Part shown: positions 49,152 to 59,434 of the stretch, in pieces
Numbering within the stretch: the first letter of the stretch is position 1
How the letters are laid out: every line of letters starts with the position of its first letter
Assembly (NCBI GenBank): GCA_015680685.1
Contig: MNCI01004126.1
Location: 312,996 to 376,995, forward strand
Reading direction: 5' to 3'
Length of the DNA stretch: 64,000 nucleotides
Source: Gnetum montanum
Lineage: Eukaryota > Streptophyta > Gnetopsida > Gnetales > Gnetaceae
Notes under the pieces: model-generated
What the model was told of the DNA's origin: nothing
The model's database searches: none
The model's input: the letters and a program-made list of their open reading frames with translations, nothing else
Program-made: the position numbers and the translations under genes

Positions 49152-49666
49152 TGATGGGATGCGATATCGCATGGGCCACGATATCGTGTCTTCCCTGTGA
49201 TATCACATACGTGATATGTCAATCCATCGCAATGTCTATAAATAAGAAGCGACTCTCCCTTATTTATCATCTAGATTTAGATTGTAGCTAAACTTTGGCA
49301 GTTTGATCCCTCCAGAGATAGATTATTTTTCCTATTTTTGCCTGCAGTGTGGTGAATGTAATTGTACGGCATTCTTTATTCAAGTGTGACATACTTGGAT
49401 GCACACATGACTGGTAATAAAGATCAATATTACTTCATCATTGTAGCATTCACTTTGTTTATTTTCTTTCTCAACCTTAAACTCCTAGAATGCGGAATGA
49501 GTACGACTTGATTACTAGCATTTAAGTGTGACTACTTGGTAACCCAGTGGCATACCTAGGATCTGCGCTTGGTAATCCTAGTGGTAGTCATGCACGAAGT
49601 CCAAGATGTATACAGATGATCAAGGAATCGGCTGCTCATCGCACTTAGGCTAGATTAGATTTTCTT
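49152..49666 (+). repeat. E4 5' LTR (3' end lost in assembly gap)
   Basis: Starts TGATGGGATGCGATATCGC. Four GATATC-type units lie in U3, and TATAAATA at 49237-49244. It is collinear with the 3' LTR up to the gap. Confidence 0.92.
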
Positions 49667-50236
49667 NNNNNNNNNNNNNNNNNNNNNNNNNNNNNNNNNN
49701 NNNNNNNNNNNNNNNNNNNNNNNNNNNNNNNNNNNNNNNNNNNNNNNNNNNNNNNNNNNNNNNNNNNNNNNNNNNNNNNNNNNNNNNNNNNNNNNNNNNN
49801 NNNNNNNNNNNNNNNNNNNNNNNNNNNNNNNNNNNNNNNNNNNNNNNNNNNNNNNNNNNNNNNNNNNNNNNNNNNNNNNNNNNNNNNNNNNNNNNNNNNN
49901 NNNNNNNNNNNNNNNNNNNNNNNNNNNNNNNNNNNNNNNNNNNNNNNNNNNNNNNNNNNNNNNNNNNNNNNNNNNNNNNNNNNNNNNNNNNNNNNNNNNN
50001 NNNNNNNNNNNNNNNNNNNNNNNNNNNNNNNNNNNNNNNNNNNNNNNNNNNNNNNNNNNNNNNNNNNNNNNNNNNNNNNNNNNNNNNNNNNNNNNNNNNN
50101 NNNNNNNNNNNNNNNNNNNNNNNNNNNNNNNNNNNNNNNNNNNNNNNNNNNNNNNNNNNNNNNNNNNNNNNNNNNNNNNNNNNNNNNNNNNNNNNNNNNN
50201 NNNNNNNNNNNNNNNNNNNNNNNNNNNNNNNNNNNN
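49667..50236. other. Assembly gap (570 N)
   Basis: Unresolved bases cover the end of the E4 5' LTR, the primer site and the first part of gag. The three long reverse-strand 'frames' across it are artefacts of N translation. Confidence 0.99.
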
Positions 50237-51884
50237 TGCACATGGAATAATATTGATAATGGATGGCAAAAACTTAAGCTCTTCCCTATGACACTTGTTG
50301 ACCAAGAAAAAGCATGGTATAGATCATTAAAACCAAATTCGATACAACGCTGGTCAACAATGGTAGAAGTCTTTAACGAAAAATATCAAACCTACGCAAG
50401 AGTGTTAGCCTTGAGAAAACAAATCCAAGGATGGAAACAAGCACAACATGAATGCTTGGACATGGCCTTAGAAAGATATTATGCATTGTTAAACAACTAT
50501 CTAGGCCATGGGTTTTCCGAGGAAAGGCTAATGTACCATATTATTGATGGGCTATGTAATGAAACAAGAGAGACCTTAGGAATATATGCCCAAGGTCAAC
50601 TATACAAACTACAAACCCATCAAGTCCAAGAGCTTATTAAGTGGGTAGCAAAAGAAGAAGGAGAATTAACTAGATGGGAGAGTGTTGAAAAACATAAACA
50701 GGACCAAAATATTAACTCAACAAAGGTCCATGATCTTACAAAGGAGAAATCAACCAATCTCAAGGTGGAAACATCATATTTGCCAATACAACAATCATTA
50801 GAGGAAGCCAAGGTAAAGATCAATAAGATGTTGGAATGGATGTATCAAAAGTGTGGAGAATATATCAACAATATTGGAGATAGAGTTTTGACAACCCAAG
50901 AAGCAGGAAAAAACATTAGACATTCGAAAAAGAAGAATGAAGAGAATAAGTGCTCAACTACCAATCATATGTATGAATGCAACATATGCCTGTACGATCA
51001 CCCCAAGGGCCAATGCCCAATATTATTACATCTACATGAGCATTGGGGAAACACGTTACATCCAGAGTTTGTATAGAGATACTGTGTTCGTTCACAGTGG
51101 CAACAATCCCAATCGTGGGGGAAACCACCCTTAGACTGGAGACACCCTTCATATCATCCGAACCCAAATGCTTATCAAGTTCAACATCCTGTTTCTTCAA
51201 CTGGGCCAACACACTTTATCTCACCACAGTATCATTCTCCTCAATACTATCAACCCATGCCTCCAACACAACCACCACCTTGTGCACCTTATCCTCCTCC
51301 TAACTTTCCATATTCTCATCCTTTTCGTCCTTCCAAAATGCCACCAACTGTTCCTAAGGTATCTGTGCCACAGCAACAACCCATGAACAACACTTGTGCT
51401 ACTACTACTAATAGCAATGCATAGCCTCCTCAACATCAAAGCATCCTTTCTTTAAATACAGCTGTAAGAAGGGACAACACAATTTCAAGGCCACTGCATC
51501 TTTCAACTCAACACAAGTTCCACACTGTGGTGCATCCTTACCTTGGAATCCAACACCTCATGTAACTTCATCAGGGCCACCAACTAACACTCCAACAACC
51601 ATACGGCCCAATGAACACAACCATGGGAGGCATCAACCCAATCCTTGCATACCATCTAATGGTCACAAATATCATAGTGGGTCAACTTGTTATCCAGGAA
51701 CTACATCGTACAAAGTGCCCTACTATGCTTACTATAATCAAGTGTGTGAACCCTGAGGGGATAAGTATAGACCGGTTCTAATACTTCCGACATGCAAGGA
51801 TCCTCATCTTACATTTATTAATCCTTTCCATCCTCAACTGATTAGTTATGAGGGATATCCCCCATTTCAATAACAAGCAGGGTT
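50237..51884 (+). pseudogene. E4 gag (5' part missing in gap)
   Basis: Open from the gap to a TAG at 51074-51076 (a CAG codon in E5), then continuing as a Pro/Gln/Tyr-rich tail. The core shows 'WQKLKLFPMTLVDQEKAWYRSL', 'KQIQGWKQAQHECLDMALERY', 'LGHGFSEERLMYHIIDGLCN' and 'ETRETLGIYAQGQL'. The knuckle at 50978-51016, C-N-I-C-L-Y-D-H-P-K-G-Q-C, is CX2CX3HX4C. A heptad-rich Lys/Glu stretch precedes it. The gag end holds an 18-bp near-perfect palindrome (51848-51865). Apart from one premature stop this gag is well preserved. Confidence 0.88.
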
Positions 51885-53263
51885 AATAAATATTTTTCAT
51901 TTTTCTTTAATTTTACAACTTTTTGTTTTTTAGTTTTTCATTTTTGAACTTTTTGTTTTATCTTTTTATCTTTTTGTGTCTTTGTCTTTTTATGTTTTTG
52001 CAAGTAATCTCGTCTATGAACAAAGAACTCATTTGGATCGTTGGTTGAGGTGTGTTCTATGTTATTAAGTCATGAGTGATCAATTATTTGAAATAGTGAG
52101 CCCCTTACACCCACTCATCCATTCTACAAATAAGAGGTTTTGTTCAAGGGTACAGTGATATTCTTGACATTTTTAAAACTTAAAATTAATTTTGTGTTCA
52201 TTGTACCTAGAATGAAGAAGGATGGACCAAGAGGGAATGATTAGGGTGTGACATCAAGGGGACTTGTGGATTCTCTTTGGTGACATCTGTGGGAGTTATC
52301 ATGCAATATGGTTGTACTAAGATCCTTGTAGATCTAATGAAAAATGGGAGTAAGAGTAATCAAAAGGGCACTCGAAAATCAAAAGTTGTTCTAGGGGGTC
52401 CCACTGGAAAGACATGCATCCATGCCTGAAGGTTGGCGGCTTCTCTGGATTCAGTAAAGTGAAAAAAAAAGAAGAGAAGAAAGAGAAAAGAAAAAGGAAG
52501 TGCCATAAAATAAAAATCACTCCTCCCTTGTACTAAACGCCAAGTGATCGTACACCTTGTTGTTATGGTACTCTCATAGTTGTTCATCATGGGATGAAAC
52601 AATGTGATGTCATTCATTAGAAGGATAGACTTGGTTCTGATCTTGGAACGATGGGTTAATGAAATATTAATCATGCTTTACACATAGGATTCATTGTGCC
52701 CTGGATCAGTTGCCTCATTTCCCAATCTCTACGATCCCTTCTATAGTTCATCTCATCTCACTGTTCGTGTAATTGTAGCACGTGTCTTGTGTAACATAGA
52801 ATTTTCATCTCATTCTGGTGATAATTACATGTGTGTGTTTTGTTGAGTTAGTGCGGATTACATTTAACCCTTCTAGTGCCCACGGACACTTTAAGTGTGG
52901 TTACACAAGGGCATTATAGGTTGAAACCTGCTTTGGGGAGGACCCACTTGTGTAATTTTTCGTAATCTTCATTGATTCTCTAGCTCAAACACATAATTTC
53001 TTACCCTCAGCTTATTTTCTCATAATTTTATTTCCCTATTATTATCCCTCTATCACTTTAATGTTCCAATGTACCATTACATTTCTTTTTTTCGTAACTA
53101 CCAAATTGTTATTGCTAAAGTTCACATCATTATCATTAAGAGTGCCTCTCAAATCAATGAAATTACCCTAGGACATCTTAATACTTGTCCATGTCCTCAA
53201 TTTCCAACATTAATTTCAAGAAAATTCATTAAAAATTCGGTATTTTCTTGGTGTCTCACATCA
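51885..53263 (+). other. E4 noncoding region between gag and internal promoter
   Basis: No coding frame. Includes a T-rich start, and the block shared by all elements (52858-52960, containing TGCTTTGGGGAGGACCCACT). Collinear with E5 20646-22014. Confidence 0.7.
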
Positions 53264-53361
53264 CTAGGGATGAGATATAGCGTACGTGATATCGCATCCC
53301 ACGTGATATCATGTACACGATGTATCATACGCAATATCGCATCCTATTTTCCTATAAATAG
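53264..53361 (+). promoter_or_regulatory. E4 internal promoter-like region: GATATC array plus TATA box
   Basis: Units GATATAGCGTACGTGATATC, ACGTGATATCATGTAC and GCAATATCGC precede CCTATAAATAGG (53351-53362). The spacing and motif type copy the LTR U3 (GATATC units, then CTATAAATA). An expected start site near 53385 lies about 440 bp upstream of the aORF ATG. Confidence 0.62.
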
Positions 53362-53530
53362 GTACCCCCACCGCAACACTTAGCATCATTTTTTCATTCA
53401 CGCGGTAGAAGTTGTTGAAATTTTTCTCTATGGCTTATGATTGTGTGACCCTTGCTTTTTCACTCATATCTCGCTCACTGGTGCTCCAATTTTAATTCCG
53501 TTTGAACCTGCTGGAACCCGGAGTGTTCAG

Positions 53531-53548
53531 TTTAGTCGTGGGGGAGAG
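53531..53548 (+). promoter_or_regulatory. E4 internal polypurine-like site
   Basis: TTTAGTCGTGGGGGAGAGA matches the terminal tract ATTCAGTCGTGGGGGTA in its core. Confidence 0.45.
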
Positions 53549-53800
53549 ACACTTCCCGAAAAGTGCCTAACTTTTTTGAAATTTATCATTTCCCAAAGGA
53601 CATCAGTTAGGGTAATTAACTTTAACACTTAAAATAAATGTGCCAAAATCATACGACCTTAGGTACACCGGGAGATTAAAATGACAATCACCTAAGTCAC
53701 AAGACCCATTATTATAATTTTCGGGCACTATCACATGTTATAACATAAGATCTTTAATTAAGGTAAGTAGTAAGATATAACTTAACTTTAGAAAAAACCT

Positions 53801-53828
53801 TACTAACGCTTGACCTGTGTGATTGAAG
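53801..53828 (+). other. E4 branch-point and 3' splice-site-like signal before aORF
   Basis: TACTAAC (53801-53807) matches the strong branch-point consensus. An AG follows 20 nt later, directly before ATG (53829). A donor-like AGGTAAGT lies at 53761-53768, but that would give an intron of only about 66 nt, and it is not conserved in E5 or E3. A donor further upstream is equally possible. Confidence 0.45.
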
Positions 53829-56581
53829 ATGGCTCCGAAACGTGCACAGCAGGAGGGTCCTGTTCAAGGTGGAACGAAACGATCTCAGAGAGGTGGAAGA
53901 CAAGGCCCTGCCAGACAACATATAGAATAGGAGGTGCAATCATTCAGCATCCATCAAGAGGAACCTCCTACCAGATGGTCTGGGCAGGTAGAAGTGGGAG
54001 TTGCTGTTGTGCCTGAACCAGGACAACAACTCACGTTGCCCCCGGAATGTGTTCAGGTTATCCATGAGAAGTCCACATTCACTGCGGTGATTGTGGAGTT
54101 AAACTTTGAATCTTTTGCAGAGTTCGCTCCTAAGGCTATTAGGGATCACCTCAAAGGGTCTCTCGTATGGCCTGTCATCTCTAAAAGCGGTGCCTGGTAC
54201 TTAGGTGAAACGTACCAGTTTTGGTACAATAGGGAGCAAGGCACCACGGTTAACATTTGTGGTGTGACAGTTGATTTCTCTATGTAGGCTATTTTGGAAG
54301 TGTTAAACCTTCCAAAGTCAGGGTCCCAGTTTGCTCGGTTATGTACCCGTTCAGATCCTAAGGTGTGAAAGGATTGGTTAGAGAAGGCTTATGGCTGAGA
54401 TAAAGCTTTTAGTGAGCTGACGACAGAAGAGAGAATTTATTTCAAAATTGGAACCTATCACCTCTTCCCCACAAAAGGCTTAAAAAGAATATCCATGTAT
54501 GCAGCTCGAGGATGTGCAGTGTTGATGGGAAAGGTTAATGCTAACCTCCCCCATCTATATTTAATGGAGATCCTGAGGCAATTTGAAGAACGGAAGTCAG
54601 GGAAGATGGCACTGCCTTTCCCCTGTCTTACCAGAAAGCTTTGTTGACGTGTTGGTATTCGGGGGTACACTAATGACGTCCTTCAGAAAGCTCAGAATGC
54701 TTCTTAAGTCGAATTACTAAAGGCACCAGCTCCCAGAAAGAGCACTGGTGAAGTGCTGAGACCCGAAGAAGAAGAAGAACAGATGACTAGACCACCTGCA
54801 ACTCAACTTACAGGACCTAATTAACCTGCAGCCACAGGTCCCAGCCAAAAATAAGAAGCAGGGGCTGGCATACCACTGCAAGCCATCTTAGGGCCATCGC
54901 TGAGATGGCCAGTTGGGGAAGTCATGATGATGCAAACCTCTTCCGTGTCATCGATTATGCCAATCAGCCTACTATTTCATTATATCATACAAGGGTTGAA
55001 GTATCCATTCAAATAGGAGGAGGGGACAGTAGATGGTCACAACACATCTTAGGAAACATGGCATCTTTTTAGGTGCAGTTAGAGACTAGTGAAGGGGCCA
55101 CTGTGGTGGTCATGCAACACCAGAATGCTGTGGGAGCTGCTGAAGTGGTCACAGACCACATCAAAGAATCTTTTAACATACCTGTTGTGCCATCGACAGA
55201 TCTCTCAGGAGCATAGGATGTTCAAACTCTTGCCGAGACCTCAATGACTCCTGCAAAACATGAGGATGTACTTGAAAGATTACTTCAAACATGACAAGTA
55301 ATGACGTCTCTGTTTAACATCCCTCAGGATGTAATAGTAATTCAATTAGACCTTATTTCCACAAAGGGGAAGCTGGTCATATTCGAAGTAAGGGTTGAGC
55401 ATGCTAAAGCTAAAGTACAGAAATTACAAGAGCAGCTCGTGGCCTTACAAGCAACATAATGGGATCCTCTACAATTTGTTCCCACAAACTAGCTAGAAAA
55501 TTTTAGAACTGAGAAAATAGCAAAGTTGATCGCATAGAATAAGAAGGTGGTAGGAGAAAAGGAGATGGTTGTTTGGGATGCCAACACAGCATAGGCGCAA
55601 ACACATGCGCCTCTTAAGGCACTCAAGGCCTTAGAAAAAGAGAATAAGCAGTTGGTTGCAGATAACCTACGGTTGACCACTATAGAGAAACAAAAGAATG
55701 TTCTCGATGAAGAATTTCATCAACTACGAGAACAATTCATTCGAGTCAACCGAGATGTAAGCCGTTTAGCCAGAGAGAATCGAACCTTCTCAATGGAGGA
55801 GGTACACGCTATTCGCCAAAAATCAGCAATTGAGATAAGCACGTGGTAGAATGAGGCTAAACGACACGAGAAGCTGAAGGAGCATTTCCATGATCAAGTG
55901 GGGATGTACAAACAAATCCTAGAGAAGGAGATCCATATGGCCAATGCTCAAATCAACACTATCAGTGCTCAACACACTGATTGGAGGGCCATATTGGACA
56001 CCTATGCCTTCATCCACCAAGTGGAAATTAAGAACCGGGACCTGCAGATCCAGGACTTGATAGAATACATGGAGTTGGCAAACCTCAGATATGCCAACCT
56101 TGCCATGTTAACAGCAAGGTTCCTGAGAACAGAGCTCGAACAGCAGGTAGCTTCCACCCATCTCAAATATGAAGTAGAATTTACAGAAGACAAGAAGCTG
56201 GTTGAAAAATTAGATGTTGCAAATTCTGAACTTGAGATGGTAAAAGAAAGCTACCAAGGACAGAAAGATGTTGCAACCGACTTGGCTCGACAGCTAATAG
56301 ATCTTCATGAACACAAAGACAAAGCCAAAGCCTATGAAGAGGAACGACGGGTGTTCGTGACATGGTATGTCAAAGCCAACTAGACGTTCCCACAACTACC
56401 CTATCCGTGGGAGGTGTCGACTCAATCAAACATAGGAACACTTGCATGGACGACACAAGTCCCTTGGACCGAAGAGGAGAAGCTCCAAGCCATACTTCAA
56501 TGCCATCAAGCTTCAAAGCCTAGAGCACATGACAAAGGGAAAGCACCCATGGAGGAGCCACCGCCACCAGAAACTACATTA
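53829..56581 (+). pseudogene. E4 aORF: second ORF, about 915 codons, best copy
   Basis: Starts M-A-P-K-R-A. The ancestral stop position, TGA in E3 and E5, is TTA here (56579-56581), so the frame reads on to 56743. Domains: basic N-terminus (1-65); globular domain (about 70-290) with 'WYLGETYQFWYNREQGTTVNI', 'LTTEERIYFKIGTYHLFPTK' and 'LPFPCLTRKLC'; acidic linker; middle domain (about 357-490) with 'VIDYANQP' and 'GATVVVMQHQNAVGAAEVVT'; long coiled coil (about 497-855) with Leu/Ile/Ala heptads, for example 'LREQFIRVNRDVSRLARENR'; C-terminus 'KAPMEEPPPP'. Stops at 53928, 54285, about 54366 and others, plus a frame change before 55650. No transmembrane segment, so not env-like by sequence. Role unknown. 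Confidence 0.8.
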
Positions 56582-56730
56582 GTTCCATTTTTTGAGTATT
56601 TTTCTGTGTTATGTCTTCCCACATTGCGGCATTATTTCATTTTCTTTCTAGTTAATAATCCCATACCTATCCATTGTGTAATCAATGGAGCTTGTTCTCC
56701 TTGTAACTTGAGCACAAGTTTTTATTCAGT

Positions 56731-56740
56731 CGTGGGGGTA
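56731..56740 (+). promoter_or_regulatory. E4 polypurine tract
   Basis: CGTGGGGGTA directly before the 3' LTR. Confidence 0.8.
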
Positions 56741-57569
56741 TGATGGGACGCAATATCGTGGCCGTCGCGATATTGCATCCCCACGATATCGCGTCTTCCC
56801 TGTGATATCGCGTACGCGATATCACAGTCCGCCGTAATGTCTATAAATAAGAAGCGGCTCTCCCTTCTTCAACATTAGGAGTTAGATTGTAGTGAAGCTT
56901 TGGCAGTTTGATCCCTCTAGAGTTAGATTATTTTTCCCGTGTTTGCCCGCAGTGTGGTGAATGTAATTGTATGGCATTCTTTATTCGAGTGTTATGTACT
57001 TGGACGCACACATGACCGGAAATAAAGATCAAGATTACTTCATCATTGAAACATTCAGTTTATTTATTTATTTGTTTATTTAATTGTTATTTACTATTTT
57101 CTCTCTCACCCTTAAACTCCTAGAACACGGAATGAGTATGACTTGATTACGAGCATTTAAGTGTGACTACTTGGTAACCCAATGGCGTACCTAGGATCTG
57201 CGCTTGGTAATCCCAGTGGTAGTCATGCACGAAGTCCAAGATGTGTACAGATGATCAAGGAATCGGCTGCTCATCGCACTTAGGCTAGATTATATTTTCT
57301 TACCCTTTCCCTCCTAGCTTAGCTTAGTTAAGATTACTTTTCATTGCCTTCAGAAGTAGCGTTAGATTAGGAACACATCATACACCTCACTCTGGACTAA
57401 ATCATACGTGACAAATATAAATACTAGTCTAGGTGGAAAGACAGCGAACTACAACCTAAGGTTAACGATCTAGGTGCCACAACTAGTCTGTCTGCGAAGT
57501 TCGACCGAATCGCACATGAAAACTCTCGTATTTGTATGGTTGAGTGTAGGGGTATCTCACCACTCATCA
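56741..57569 (+). repeat. E4 3' LTR
   Basis: 829 bp, TGATGGGACG...CTCATCA. U3 has about six GATATC-type units, two of which join into a 24-bp perfect palindrome centred on GTAC (56802-56825). TATAAATA near 56842. Confidence 0.93.
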
Positions 57570-57574
57570 ATGGA

Positions 57575-57960
57575 CTAGAGTTTTTGCACGTAATTACACT
57601 TAGTATCATTGTACATGATGCATACACTCACTTCTTCTTAATCTTTCCAAATGCATTTTTCTTAGATATCTCCAGGGAAAGATCTCTAACGTCCATTCTT
57701 GCATCAACAATGCTTAGCTATGCCCTCTCCACAATGATTCGGAAGTCCCCCTTATAGTTCTCAACTTTGATTACTAGAAAATTGATAGGGTAAGACCACC
57801 CATAAAAAGAGGTCACAATGTCTTCCACTAGTTCCAGTGGAATAGTAATGGATTGGTATGCCAATTTCAATTAGATATTACTCTTCTTAAGAGGTGATAG
57901 TTTCTAGGCAATATACATCTCATGAGAAATCAAGTTCACACTAGAACTTGAATCAAGAGG
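57575..57960 (-). pseudogene. E2 protease (antisense)
   Basis: The reverse strand aligns with the E1 protease. The active-site stretch reads L-D-S-S-S-S-V-N-L-I-S (E1: L-D-L-G-S-S-V-N-L-I-S), so the Gly of the D-x-G box is lost. The downstream 'INARMDVRDLSLEISKKNAF' segment is well kept. Confidence 0.8.
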
Positions 57961-57974
57961 AGCTTTACATGGTT

Positions 57975-58591
57975 CATTACCAACAATTTGCAAGTAGATA
58001 AGGTGACTGCTAGGATCAACTAATTTTCTAGGGAGGTTGCTAGCCCATATCCAATCAAATATGACATGAGTGAGCATAATAGTATGGATTCTGGGTGGTA
58101 TTTGGTTTTAAGGGGCCTCAAAGGGATTAGATGCAGAGAAGAATGGAGAAGCAAGGTTGTCAACCATAGGTGTATGTAAGGGCTTAGGTGGGCTTTTGGA
58201 TAAAAAAAAGGTCTTTTTTGTGATCTAGTATCCAAATCATTCAGTTGTAGATTGATGGCCCTGGTAGCATTACGTTGTTGCAGCTGGGCTAGAAGTTCAT
58301 CCTACATGGATGGAGTAGGTTGTAGTTGCATTGAGGGTGGAGGAACAAGTGCAGAAATAAGAGGAGGATAAGGATAGAATGTGGTAACCCCCCTGAAATG
58401 TGGAGAATGAGTTCTATAATATTTTGAATGGTAGTAGTGATGATGGAAAGGAGAAACATAACTAGAAGAGCCACGTGGAGATAGGGGTTGCTAAATGTAA
58501 TAGCCATATGGATCTGGTTGTCTGTAAGGGTACTGTTGCCTTAGTGATGGTAGCGCCCATGACTATGGGTGTTGCCACTATTGATACTACT
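57975..58591 (-). pseudogene. E2 gag C-terminal tail (antisense)
   Basis: Pro/Gln/Leu-rich remnant between the knuckle and the protease, matching E1 about 8260-8870. It is cut by the solo LTR at 58591. Confidence 0.65.
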
Positions 58592-59429
58592 TGATGAGTG
58601 GCGAGATACCCCTACACTCAACCATACGAATGCGAGAGTTTTCACGCGCGATCTGGTCAAACTCCGCAGATAGACTAGTTGTGGCACCTAGATCGTTAAC
58701 CTTAGGTTGCAGTTCACTGTCTTCCCACCTGGACTAGTATTAGCTTTGTCATGTATGGTTTAGTCCAGAGTGAGGTGTATGATGGGTTTCTAATCTAATG
58801 CTACTCCTGAAGGTAATGAAAAGTAATATTAACTAATTTAGGAGAGAAAGTGTAAGAGAATCTAATCTATCCTAAGTACGATGAGCATCCGTTCCTTGAT
58901 TATTCGTACACATCTTGGACTTCGTGCATGACTACCACTAGGATTACCAAGATTAAATCCTAGGTATGCTACTGGGTTACCAAGTAGTCACACTTAAATG
59001 CTCGTAATCAAGTCGTATTTATTCCACGTTACTAGGAGATAAGGGTGAGAGAGTATTAACTAGAAAATCAGTAAATAACAATAACAATTAAATAATTAAA
59101 TAATTAAACTAAGTGAATGCTGCAATGATGAAGTAATCTTGATCTTTATTTCCGGTCATGTGCGTGTCCAAGTACGTCACACTCAAATAAAGGATGCCGT
59201 ACAATTACAATCACCACACTATGGGCAGACATTGAAAATAATTCTATCTCTGGAAGGGGAAAACTACCAAAGCTTCGCTAAGGAAAAAACTAGATGTAAA
59301 ATGAGGGAGAGCTGCCTCTTATTTATAGACATTGTGGTAGGTAGGACGTGATATCATGACCCATGAGATATCACAGGTGCATTATCGTGGGTGTGTTATC
59401 GCAACTGTCAGCAATTTCATGACTCATCA
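58592..59429 (-). repeat. Solo LTR of the GATATC family, inserted in E2 gag
   Basis: 838 bp. On the reverse strand it starts TGATGAGTCATGAAATT and ends GCCACTCATCA. The target duplication CTACT is at 58587-58591 and 59430-59434. R/U5 matches E4 and E5 closely. No internal sequence remains, as expected after recombination between two LTRs. U3 units are decayed (GATATCATG, GAGATATCAC, CATTATCG). Confidence 0.93.
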
Positions 59430-59434
59430 CTACT

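Larger units (their letters stand above)
49152..57569 (+). mobile_element. E4: non-autonomous LTR element with gag and aORF, no pol; inserted in E2
   Basis: LTRs run from 49152 (end hidden in a gap) and 56741-57569. The target duplication ATGGA is at 49147-49151 and 57570-57574, with E2 sequence continuing on both sides. Order is LTR, [gap], gag (50237-51884), noncoding, GATATC array and TATA box (53264-53361), polypurine-like site, branch-point and acceptor signal, aORF (53829-56581), polypurine tract, LTR. There is no pol. It is the least decayed of the second-ORF elements and the reference copy for that protein. Confidence 0.94.

Noticed and set aside
49645-50305. Three long reverse-strand frames across the gap
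   Set aside because: They consist of N bases translated as X.
53761-53828. 66-nt mini-intron from AGGTAAGT to the aORF acceptor as a firm call
   Set aside because: The donor is not conserved in E5 or E3 and the intron would be shorter than usual for plants.
53829-56581. aORF as an envelope-like gene
   Set aside because: No signal peptide, membrane segment or fusion-type motif seen; the C-terminal half is a soluble-looking coiled coil.
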